Positions 41,110-48,435 of a stretch of DNA of 64,000 bases are shown here, one piece after another. The stretch's first letter is position 1. Each line of letters starts with the position of its first letter. Below the pieces are notes generated by a model, which saw only the letters and a list, made by a program, of their open reading frames with translations, searched no databases and was not told the origin of the DNA. Origin of the DNA: DB1 sp049323655 (GTDB lineage Bacteria > Desulfobacterota > Desulfobulbia > Desulfobulbales > SURF-16); assembly GCA_049323655.1 (NCBI GenBank), contig JBMONO010000013.1:1-64000 (forward strand), in the 5' to 3' direction. Position numbers and translations under genes: made by a program.

Positions 41110-41421
41110 TCAAACGGTGATTTCCTTGATCTCCAGCGCAGTATAGGGCTGCCGATGACCTTTTCTCAGCTTGTAGCCCTTGCGGCGCTTCTTTTTGAAG
41201 ACCAGCACCTTTTTGGCCTTATCCTGCTCGACAATGCGGGCAGTGACCCTGGCTCCGTCCACCACCGGACGGCCGATCCTGACATCCTCCCCGGCGGCGA
41301 CGAGCAGCACATCGCTGAGCTCCACCGTATCGCCCACCTCACCGGCCAGCTTTTCCACGCGAACCCTTTCGCCAGCCGCCACCTGATACTGCTTTCCGCC
41401 GGTACGAATTATAGCGTACAT
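41110..41421 (-). CDS. rplU: Ribosomal protein bL21
   Basis: Predicted 103 residues from ATG 41421, with GGAGG five bases upstream. An upstream extension of the frame to 41628 is non-coding leader. It begins MYAIIRTGGKQYQVAAGERV and has a basic C-terminal half with KKRRKGYKLRKGHRQ, typical of bL21, a 50S protein that contacts 23S rRNA. First gene of the rplU-rpmA-obgE-proB-proA operon, 81 bases before rpmA. Confidence 0.97.
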   Translation of the reverse strand: MYAIIRTGGKQYQVAAGERVRVEKLAGEVGDTVELSDVLLVAAGEDVRIGRPVVDGARVTARIVEQDKAKKVLVFKKKRRKGYKLRKGHRQPYTALEIKEITV

Positions 41422-41517
41422 AACATCCTCCAACATCGAAACGAAATGAAGTGCATTCCGCGCGGACCGGCCTTGCCGCCATACGCGGATCTGATCTATC
41501 GAGACACGAAAACAGAG

Positions 41518-41546
41518 ATACTTACCACAATGGAAAAATTTGTCAA
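41518..41546 (-). promoter_or_regulatory. Probable promoter of the rplU operon
   Basis: On the minus strand a perfect TTGACA (41546-41541), 17 bases, AAGTAT (41523-41518). The -10 is weak, but position and spacing fit, with a ~90-base leader before rplU. The remaining space to 41698 should hold the divergent promoter of the TPR-barrel gene, which I could not pinpoint. Confidence 0.5.
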
Positions 41547-41698
41547 GTTTGATTTTTTTCAGGACCGACCGACGACGGGGTGCGCCAAAAAAAATCCCCC
41601 TTCCGCTCTTTTCATTTTTTGGCGCCATCTGCTAAGGTAAGGCAAGGAATCGATGTCTACAGCCACTTATCCACAACAACCGTAGAGACCGCTTGACC

Positions 41699-43015
41699 AT
41701 GCGCCTTTTACCCGTTCTGCTTTGTTACGCCGTTTTCCTTGCCCCTGTTGCCGTTTGGGCGGCCACGGCCGATGATTTCAGCACCGGCCGGAACCTGCTC
41801 CAGTCCGGTCGTTACCGGGAGGCCGTCCGCCATCTCCAGGCCGCCTTTCTCGAGAACCCTGCCAACCCGGACATCAATTTCACCCTCGGCCGCGCCCTTT
41901 TTGAACTGGGCGATTACGAAGCGGCCCTGATGGCCTTCGAACGGGTACTGATCAGCGACCCGAATGCGGCCCGGGTCAAACTCGAGGTTGCCCGCTGTCA
42001 TTATCACCTCGGTTTCCGGGAAATGGCCCGCCAGTACTTTCGCGAGGTCCAGGCCACCAATCCGCCTGCCCCGGTCTGGCAGAACATTGAACGGTATCTC
42101 GTTGCCATCCGTGAAGAAGAAAAGCGGCACATCTTCACCGGCGCCATGACCGTCGGCGTAAGCGACGACGACAACGTCTTCATGTCGCCGCCCAGCACAC
42201 TCATCGACCTTGCCGGGCTTGACTTCACCCTGACCGGCGAGAGGGCCAAACCGGTGGATGATCTCATTTATCATTCGACCCTGGTCCTCAATCACGCCTA
42301 CCGTTTCGACAACAGAAAATTCTCCTGGAAAAACGCCTTCACCAGCTACAACGCCCTCTATGAAAGTGAATCCTCCCTTGACATCAACTATTATGAACTC
42401 AGCAGCGGCCCGATCTGGAAAAACGACACGCTGCTCTGGAGCAATCTCGTCCACGTCAAACATATCGCCGTGGAACATGACCGCTACCTCGGCGCCTTTG
42501 GCTTCGGTTCAGCCGTAACCGTGCCGATCGCCCCGCCGATGGTGCTGCGCCTGGCCGGCCGTATCGAGGAGAAGAACAATTACAGCGAGCCGTTGCGGGA
42601 TGCAACCACCGCCACCCTCCACCTGGAACCAATCCTCAATCTCGGCCCGAACCGGTTCAGCGCCGGGCTGGCCCGGGAGTGGGAAAATGCCGCCGCCGAC
42701 CTTTTCAGCTACGACCGGAGCCGCTGGAACCTTCTCTATGAACGCCTGCTGCCCCTCGATTTCTCGGCCTTTATTGCCTACTCCTGTGAAAACACCGATT
42801 ACGACGACGCAGACCCGCTCTTTCTCGTCAGCCGTTCCGACACGGTCCAGGAAATGCAGGTCGGCGTCGGCAAACTGCTTTATGAGAACCCGGAGCGGCG
42901 CACCACACTTTCCACCCAGTTTGTTTATGCTTACACCGACGCCGATTCCAACATCGACCTCTACCGCTACCGCAGAAATGTCTTTACCCTGTCGTTGACC
43001 CTGGGCTTTTTTTAA
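41699..43015 (+). CDS. TPR plus outer-membrane barrel protein, Slam/type XI translocator-like
   Basis: Predicted 438 residues from ATG 41699. A signal peptide (MRLLPVLLCYAVFLAPVAVWA) leads into TPR repeats (~28-130; GRYREAVRHLQAAFLENP, then LGDYEAALMAFERVLIS). About 300 residues of amphipathic strands ending TLSLTLGFF follow, an outer-membrane barrel with terminal Phe. TPR followed by a C-terminal barrel, the length and the opening TVGVSDDDNVFMSP resemble DUF560/Slam proteins, which carry lipoproteins or soluble cargo across the outer membrane. The next gene ends in a TbpB-like barrel signature, the type of domain Slam recognises, which strengthens the call. No homology search was possible. 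Confidence 0.6.
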   Translation: MRLLPVLLCYAVFLAPVAVWAATADDFSTGRNLLQSGRYREAVRHLQAAFLENPANPDINFTLGRALFELGDYEAALMAFERVLISDPNAARVKLEVARCHYHLGFREMARQYFREVQATNPPAPVWQNIERYLVAIREEEKRHIFTGAMTVGVSDDDNVFMSPPSTLIDLAGLDFTLTGERAKPVDDLIYHSTLVLNHAYRFDNRKFSWKNAFTSYNALYESESSLDINYYELSSGPIWKNDTLLWSNLVHVKHIAVEHDRYLGAFGFGSAVTVPIAPPMVLRLAGRIEEKNNYSEPLRDATTATLHLEPILNLGPNRFSAGLAREWENAAADLFSYDRSRWNLLYERLLPLDFSAFIAYSCENTDYDDADPLFLVSRSDTVQEMQVGVGKLLYENPERRTTLSTQFVYAYTDADSNIDLYRYRRNVFTLSLTLGFF

Positions 43016-43044
43016 TCATGCCACCGGACCACGGGAAGATTGCC

Positions 43045-45240
43045 ATGCAGAAAATAAAAACCGTTCGCCCCTTTCACGCTTTCCTGCTGTTTTTTGCCTT
43101 GCTGCTGACCTTTTTCCCGCCGGATATCGCCAGTGCTGCAACCACTGCTGCAGCCACCGTGGTGGCCCTGCGCGGTGAGGCAACGGCGGCCGGATCCTCC
43201 GGGGAAACCAGGCAACTGGCCATCAAATCGCCCCTCTACCAGGACGACACGATCCGCACCGGCGCCAGCGGCCGGGTGCAGCTTCTCTTTGGCGACAACA
43301 CCATCTACAGCCTGGGGCGCAACAGCGAACTGACCATCAGCCAGTTCACCTGGCAGCCTGAAAAACAGGAGGGCTCCCTGAAAACCACAGTCAAGGAGGG
43401 GGTGTTCCGGGTCATGGGCGGCGCCATCACCAGAACCTCACCGCGCAACTTCTCCACCGACACTCCGGCGGCGACCATCGGCATCCGCGGCTCCATGTAT
43501 GCGGGCACCGTCAGTCCCGCCGGTCTCTCCCTCGTCTTTCAGGGCGGCAAAGGCATCGAGGTCACCAACCCCTTTGGCACAGTGGTCATCAGCCAGCCGG
43601 GCTACGGCACCCGGGTGTCTTTAGACAGCGGACCGGAGCCGCCGACCCGACTCAGCGAGCAGGAGGTGGCGGCGCTCAATCAGGAGCTTTCCGGCACGGA
43701 TGAGAACGTCGCCGACCCGGGCCCGGAATCCGAGGAGGCGGCGCCGACGGAAGAGGACAGCGCGCCGGAAGCAGAGCCAACAGAGCAATCCTCGGCCCTG
43801 CCTGCCCCGGCCAGCAGCACCGATATCGCGGTCGAGCTGCCACCTGCCAATGAAACGGCACCGGTCATCGACACGACTGAACCATTGCCTCCGCCTGCCC
43901 CTCCTCCTTTGCCAATTGACGGCATTGCCTCGTACAGCGGCTCGCTTTCCGGCAGCGCCGTCGATGTCACCGGCGCAATCGATCCGATCGACGATCTTTT
44001 TCAGCTTGAAATCAACTGGCACAACGGCAAGATCCTCGGCCGGATCAAGGGCAGCGAAAAAAGCCCGCCCCTGCTCTTCATCGGCGATCAGATGGGCGAC
44101 ACCCTGGTCAATATCAGTCTACTCGGCAACGACGGGCCGGCCGGGCTGCCCTTGCCTCCCGATGATCCGGCCAGGACTGCCCCGATCACCGCAGTGGTCG
44201 GGTCTGGTACCGGATCTCTCAGCGGGGACAGCTATGAAAAGCTCTCCTTCACCGCCGCCGGCGAGACCTTGCAGATCGAACCGCCGGACCAGCCGCGATG
44301 GAGCAGCTGGTCCGCCACAGGCCAGGGAGCTATGGAGCCGCCGGAGGACGACATGGATGACGCCACCGCGCCACGCGGCGTGGAGGCATGGATCGGCTAC
44401 GTGGTCGGGGTGGCTGAAAACATGGAAATAATCGATGAGGAACGGCGACTCTTCATGAACGACAACCCTTCCGACTTCATCCTGATCACCGACCGCGACC
44501 AGGGCACGATCAGCGGCTCCATGTCGGTCCGGGACATTGCCGCCGCCTCCGACGCGGCGCTCACCGACATCACCATCGGCGGCAACTACCAGTCGGCCTT
44601 TATCCTGGAAGACAATTTCGCTGCCTTTGCCGGCTGCCCCTCCGGCGACTGCGTTGCAAGCAACGGCGCCAGCAGCGGTCTGAAGGAGCATGGCAACTAT
44701 CTTTTTTCCGCCGGCCCGGATCATGATCTTGCCGGCAGCGACTATCTGTCCTGGGGCTACTGGGAACTGGCCTACGAGGATCCTGCCAATGGCGGCCAGT
44801 ACCACGCCCATCTACCCGGCACCATGTGGGTCGCCGGCCGGCCGACCCCGGAGTCCCAGGTGACGGCGCTCGCCTTCAAGGCCGAGTATCACGGCCAGGC
44901 CGTAGCCAGCAAAATCGACTCCTCCGCGGTCGGCGCGCCCCAGGTCGCCACCCTGAGCGGCCCGGTCGATCTCTTTGTCGATTTTGCCAATCTGTCGGCA
45001 GCCAATGCGGTGCAAGGCACCATCGACCTCGGCGAGGTTATCCTCGATGTCATGAGCGGCGCGGCCGGCAACGCCACGACCCGCGGCTTCACCGGCGCCA
45101 TCACCACCCCCGGGGTGGCGGACGGGACAGTGCACGGCAGCTTCTACGGACCGGATGCCCAGGCCATCGGCGGTAACTTCCGGGCCCAATTTTCCTCGGG
45201 TCCCACTTACCTGGGTGTCTATGGGGCCAGTCGTCCCTGA
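43045..45240 (+). CDS. Secreted FecR-domain protein with TbpB-like C-terminal barrel signature
   Basis: Predicted 731 residues from ATG 43045 (GGGAAG six bases upstream; ATG 43018 lacks a site). A signal peptide ends near DIASA, with no lipobox Cys. A FecR-type domain (~45-170; LYQDDTIRTGASGRVQLLF, GAITRTSPRNF, TPAATIGIRGS) is followed by an acidic Pro/Glu/Ala-rich linker (~190-280). A large beta-rich region comes next. The C-terminus reads GSFYGPDAQAIGGNF, then YLGVYGASRP, closely resembling the end of transferrin-binding-protein-type barrels (FYGPxAxExGGxF, GVFGAKR). It probably travels through the upstream Slam-like protein. The FecR domain here has no TonB receptor or sigma factor partner nearby. 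Confidence 0.75.
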   Translation: MQKIKTVRPFHAFLLFFALLLTFFPPDIASAATTAAATVVALRGEATAAGSSGETRQLAIKSPLYQDDTIRTGASGRVQLLFGDNTIYSLGRNSELTISQFTWQPEKQEGSLKTTVKEGVFRVMGGAITRTSPRNFSTDTPAATIGIRGSMYAGTVSPAGLSLVFQGGKGIEVTNPFGTVVISQPGYGTRVSLDSGPEPPTRLSEQEVAALNQELSGTDENVADPGPESEEAAPTEEDSAPEAEPTEQSSALPAPASSTDIAVELPPANETAPVIDTTEPLPPPAPPPLPIDGIASYSGSLSGSAVDVTGAIDPIDDLFQLEINWHNGKILGRIKGSEKSPPLLFIGDQMGDTLVNISLLGNDGPAGLPLPPDDPARTAPITAVVGSGTGSLSGDSYEKLSFTAAGETLQIEPPDQPRWSSWSATGQGAMEPPEDDMDDATAPRGVEAWIGYVVGVAENMEIIDEERRLFMNDNPSDFILITDRDQGTISGSMSVRDIAAASDAALTDITIGGNYQSAFILEDNFAAFAGCPSGDCVASNGASSGLKEHGNYLFSAGPDHDLAGSDYLSWGYWELAYEDPANGGQYHAHLPGTMWVAGRPTPESQVTALAFKAEYHGQAVASKIDSSAVGAPQVATLSGPVDLFVDFANLSAANAVQGTIDLGEVILDVMSGAAGNATTRGFTGAITTPGVADGTVHGSFYGPDAQAIGGNFRAQFSSGPTYLGVYGASRP

Positions 45241-45256
45241 GGAAATCCTCGCCGGT

Positions 45257-47497
45257 ATGGACTCTTGCTCCCAGACCTGGAAAAAGTGGCTTGCGCCCTC
45301 GCCGTTCACGGTCGGCTGCCTGACGATTTTTATCGCCCTGAGCCTGCTCCTGTCCTTCGGCGGCGAGAAACCGCGCATCCTCACCCTGCTCGACAACCGC
45401 CTGCTTGACATCATGTTTCATCTGCGCGGCCCGACCCCGACCAGCGGCGAGATCGTTATCGTTGACATCGACAACGCCAGTCTGGCCCGGGTGGGGCAAT
45501 GGCCCTGGCCGCGCACCGTTGTCGCCGAACTGACCGATCGACTCAAGGAGGCCGGGGCCCGGGTCGTCGGTTTTGACATCCTCTTTGCGGAAGCGGACCG
45601 CACCTCACCGAAAAACCATCTGCGCCGCCTCATCGAGCTGCTCAACGCTGATGTCGCCCCGGATCGGCAAGCCGCTCTGCTCGCCGATCCACTCCTCGAC
45701 CACGATCTCCAGCTGGCCGAGTCACTGGCACGGCTACCCAGTGTGCTCGGCTATGTCATGGAAACGACAACCGATGGAGCAGACCCCAATCAACGCCCCT
45801 TTCCCTCCAGTACCATCCGTCTCGATCCACCGGCAACGCCCCTGGCCGCCATTGACTTCTTGCAGGCCCGCACCGCCATCGTCAACATCCCGGCCGTGGC
45901 GAGCAGTGAAAGCGAAGGATTTTTCAACGTCTTCCCCGATCCCTCCGGCACGGTCCGCGCCGTACCGCTGTTCATCGCCCTGGACGCCATCCCTTATCCA
46001 TCCCTGGCACTGGAAGTCTTCCGGATCGGCCGGGGCATTGAGGAGATCACCGTCCATCTTGCCCGCCACGACAGGGGCAAAAAAGGCATTGTCGGGATAA
46101 CGGTGGGCACCACCTTCATTCCCACCGACGAACAGGGCCAGCTGACCGTCAATTACCGGGGACCGGTCCACACCTTCCCCGCCGTCCCGGCCGCCGATGT
46201 TCTCGAGGGTCGGCAGCTCGCCGGCCTGCGCGACAAATACGTGCTGATCGGCAGTTCCGCCGGCGGCCTGCTCGATCTGCGCGCCACCCCGTTTTCCAAC
46301 ATCATCGCCGGGGTCGAAATCCAGGCCAACGTCATCGACAACCTGCTCGGCGCAGACCCGCTGCGCTACGACCGTTACACGGAAATCGGCCTCACCGCCA
46401 CGGTCATTGTCGTCGCCGGCCTGCTGCTCTCCGCTCTGCTCGCCCATGCCTCCGCCCTCACCGGCGGGCTGGCCGGCATTCTCTGCCTGCTCACGGTCAG
46501 CGGCGGCGGCTACCTCTTCTTTCTCAACAATCAGATCATCGGCATCACCTATCCCCTGGTCAGCCTGGTCACCCTCTTTCTCGTCGTCACCCTGGCCAAT
46601 TTCTTCTTCGCCGGCCGTGAAAAACGGTTTCTCCGAATGGCCTTCAGCCACTACGTCTCACCCGAGGTGGTCCAGGAGATCATCAAAAACCCGGCCGCCC
46701 TTTCCCTCTCCGGCCAGGTGCGGGATCTCACCATCTTCTTTAGCGACATTCGCGATTTCACCACCATTGCCGAGAAGATGACGCCGGCCCAGCTCGGCCG
46801 CTTCATGAACCGTTATCTCACCGCCATGAGCGATGTGCTGCTCGCCCACGGCGGCACGGTGGACAAATATATCGGCGACGCAATCATGGCCATCTGGGGC
46901 GCCCCCCTTGTCGACCATGATCATGCCGTCCGGGCGGTGCGGGCCGCCCTGGCGTCTGTCCGACGACTGGAAGAACTGCGCCGGGAACTGGAGAGTGAGG
47001 GATTTCCAGCCATCACCATCGGCATCGGACTCAACAGCGGCGAGGTCACGGTCGGCAATTTCGGCAGCAGCCGGCGTTTCGATTACACGGTGATCGGCGA
47101 CAACGTCAATCTCGCCTCGCGGCTGGAAGGGCTGACCAAGGCTTACGGCTGTCCGATCCTGATCAGCGCCGCCACCCGGGCGGCCCTCGGCGAGCGCATT
47201 TTCTGTCGCTTCATCGACCGGGTGCGGGTTAAGGGAAAAAAGCTGCCGGTGGACATTTATCAGCCTTTGTGCGAGGGGACTCCGGAGCCGGAAACGGCCG
47301 ACCGCGCCGCGCTTTTTGCCGCCGCCATGGAGGCATACCATCAGCAGCATTTCGCGCGGGCAGAGGAACTCCTCCTCTCCCTCGGCCGGTTGGGCGACGA
47401 AAAACTTTCCCAGCTTTATCTCAACCGTCTGACCCTTTTCCGCCAGTCACCACCTCCCCCTGACTGGGACGGCGTCTTCACCTTCACCACAAAGTAG
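45257..47497 (+). CDS. CHASE2-domain class III adenylate cyclase
   Basis: Predicted 746 residues from ATG 45257; earlier starts overlapping the FecR gene (for example 45221) are possible. TM1 is near residue 20, a periplasmic CHASE2 domain at ~45-370 (FDILFAEADR, VNYRGPVHTFP, VLIGSSAGG), then three TM helices (~385-460) and a class III cyclase domain (~495-680). It has metal-binding Asp in FFSDIRDFT and IGDAIMAIWG, Lys of DKYIGDA and the RRFDYTVIGDNVNLASRLE block. These residues predict ATP as substrate. It lies 16 bases after the FecR gene, so its CHASE2 sensor may monitor the FecR protein or its export in the periplasm (inference). Confidence 0.92.
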   Translation: MDSCSQTWKKWLAPSPFTVGCLTIFIALSLLLSFGGEKPRILTLLDNRLLDIMFHLRGPTPTSGEIVIVDIDNASLARVGQWPWPRTVVAELTDRLKEAGARVVGFDILFAEADRTSPKNHLRRLIELLNADVAPDRQAALLADPLLDHDLQLAESLARLPSVLGYVMETTTDGADPNQRPFPSSTIRLDPPATPLAAIDFLQARTAIVNIPAVASSESEGFFNVFPDPSGTVRAVPLFIALDAIPYPSLALEVFRIGRGIEEITVHLARHDRGKKGIVGITVGTTFIPTDEQGQLTVNYRGPVHTFPAVPAADVLEGRQLAGLRDKYVLIGSSAGGLLDLRATPFSNIIAGVEIQANVIDNLLGADPLRYDRYTEIGLTATVIVVAGLLLSALLAHASALTGGLAGILCLLTVSGGGYLFFLNNQIIGITYPLVSLVTLFLVVTLANFFFAGREKRFLRMAFSHYVSPEVVQEIIKNPAALSLSGQVRDLTIFFSDIRDFTTIAEKMTPAQLGRFMNRYLTAMSDVLLAHGGTVDKYIGDAIMAIWGAPLVDHDHAVRAVRAALASVRRLEELRRELESEGFPAITIGIGLNSGEVTVGNFGSSRRFDYTVIGDNVNLASRLEGLTKAYGCPILISAATRAALGERIFCRFIDRVRVKGKKLPVDIYQPLCEGTPEPETADRAALFAAAMEAYHQQHFARAEELLLSLGRLGDEKLSQLYLNRLTLFRQSPPPPDWDGVFTFTTK

Positions 47498-47606
47498 GCG
47501 AACAGGGCAGACGGTCACCACTCTGCCACCCGGTTTCCCGACAATCCGTTTTCCCTTCTTGCAATCTTACCGGCGCCTGCGGTAGAAAGGAGGGAGGGAG
47601 TCCATC

Positions 47607-48005
47607 TTGCCGAACACCAGCCGCCACACCCATTTTCTTCTCTGCCTCTGCCTCACCACCTTGCTGGGGTGCGGCGTGTGGGGGTGTGCTGTTGTCCACG
47701 TCCATGACGACAGCGGCAAAGCCGCCGTCAGACGGTCACTGGGCCTGGTCAGCATCCAGTTACCGGAGACGGCGGACGGCTTTATGCTCACCCTGAACGG
47801 CATCGGCGCCTTCACCGTCGATGGTTCCCTCTCATTGGGATATGTTTCCCTCCAGATGGCGGCCGTCCACCCATCCTGTCATGTCCTGTTCTGGATCGAA
47901 AATGAAGAACAGGCAGAAAACATCAAAACGCTGCTGGCCGATATCCAGGGCATCTGTTTTCTGCAAAACCCCACCCCCCATCCTGACAAAGGAGAACCAA
48001 AGTGA
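47607..48005 (+). CDS. Small predicted lipoprotein
   Basis: Predicted 132 residues from TTG 47607, chosen because a purine-rich GGAGGGAGGGAG lies just upstream and a lipoprotein signal with LLGCG follows at once. The mature part is ~110 residues with a Val-rich hydrophobic beta pattern and the phrase LTLNGIGAFTVDG. I do not recognise the family. The stop overlaps the next lipoprotein start. It is 109 bases after the cyclase and on the same strand, so it may belong to that cluster. Confidence 0.65.
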   Translation: MPNTSRHTHFLLCLCLTTLLGCGVWGCAVVHVHDDSGKAAVRRSLGLVSIQLPETADGFMLTLNGIGAFTVDGSLSLGYVSLQMAAVHPSCHVLFWIENEEQAENIKTLLADIQGICFLQNPTPHPDKGEPK

Positions 48006-48418
48006 AAAAAGGTCTGATGCAAATCATGGTTCCCGTCCTGATCCCCCTCGGCCTGGTCGGTTGCGGCAGCACCCTGCCCCTGGTCTTTACCGACAAAACC
48101 ACCCTTGGGCTGGAGGCGTCCGGCGGCGGCGAAGGGGCGCCGGAGATCAGCCTGGGTTTCAAAACGACCAGTGTCGCGGTCGTACCGGTGGCGGTGCGGC
48201 GCCAGGACGAGAACGGCGCCGTGGCCGAGGTGGTGCCGCTGCAGGCGCACGCCGCCAACGGTAGCACTGACGCCTACTCAACCTTCGGCAATTTCACCAC
48301 CGACACCGGTGCGGCAACAGCCACGGTCGGACTGGGACGCTTTTTCGCCACCGGCATCGCGGCGCAAAACATCGCCGCCAGGGTGGGCGAGGCGATGATC
48401 AGAAAGGCGGCCCAGTAA
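48002..48418 (+). CDS. Small predicted lipoprotein
   Basis: Predicted 138 residues from GTG 48002 (GGAG seven bases upstream), overlapping the previous stop codon as GTGA. It has a lipoprotein signal with LVGCG at residues ~19-23. The mature protein is short, Ala/Thr/Gly-rich, with a LGLEASGGGEGAPEISLGFKT segment and FKTTSVAVVPVAVRR, suggesting beta structure at the membrane. No known family was recognised. The pair is translationally coupled, so the two lipoproteins probably work together. Confidence 0.7.
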   Translation: MKKGLMQIMVPVLIPLGLVGCGSTLPLVFTDKTTLGLEASGGGEGAPEISLGFKTTSVAVVPVAVRRQDENGAVAEVVPLQAHAANGSTDAYSTFGNFTTDTGAATATVGLGRFFATGIAAQNIAARVGEAMIRKAAQ

Positions 48419-48435
48419 TCATCGACCGATTCCTC

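Noticed and set aside
41667..41675. DnaA box TTATCCACA (another near 18573), possible origin
   Set aside because: Single isolated 9-mers, a number close to chance for this length; no cluster, AT-rich unwinding region or dnaA/dnaN genes.
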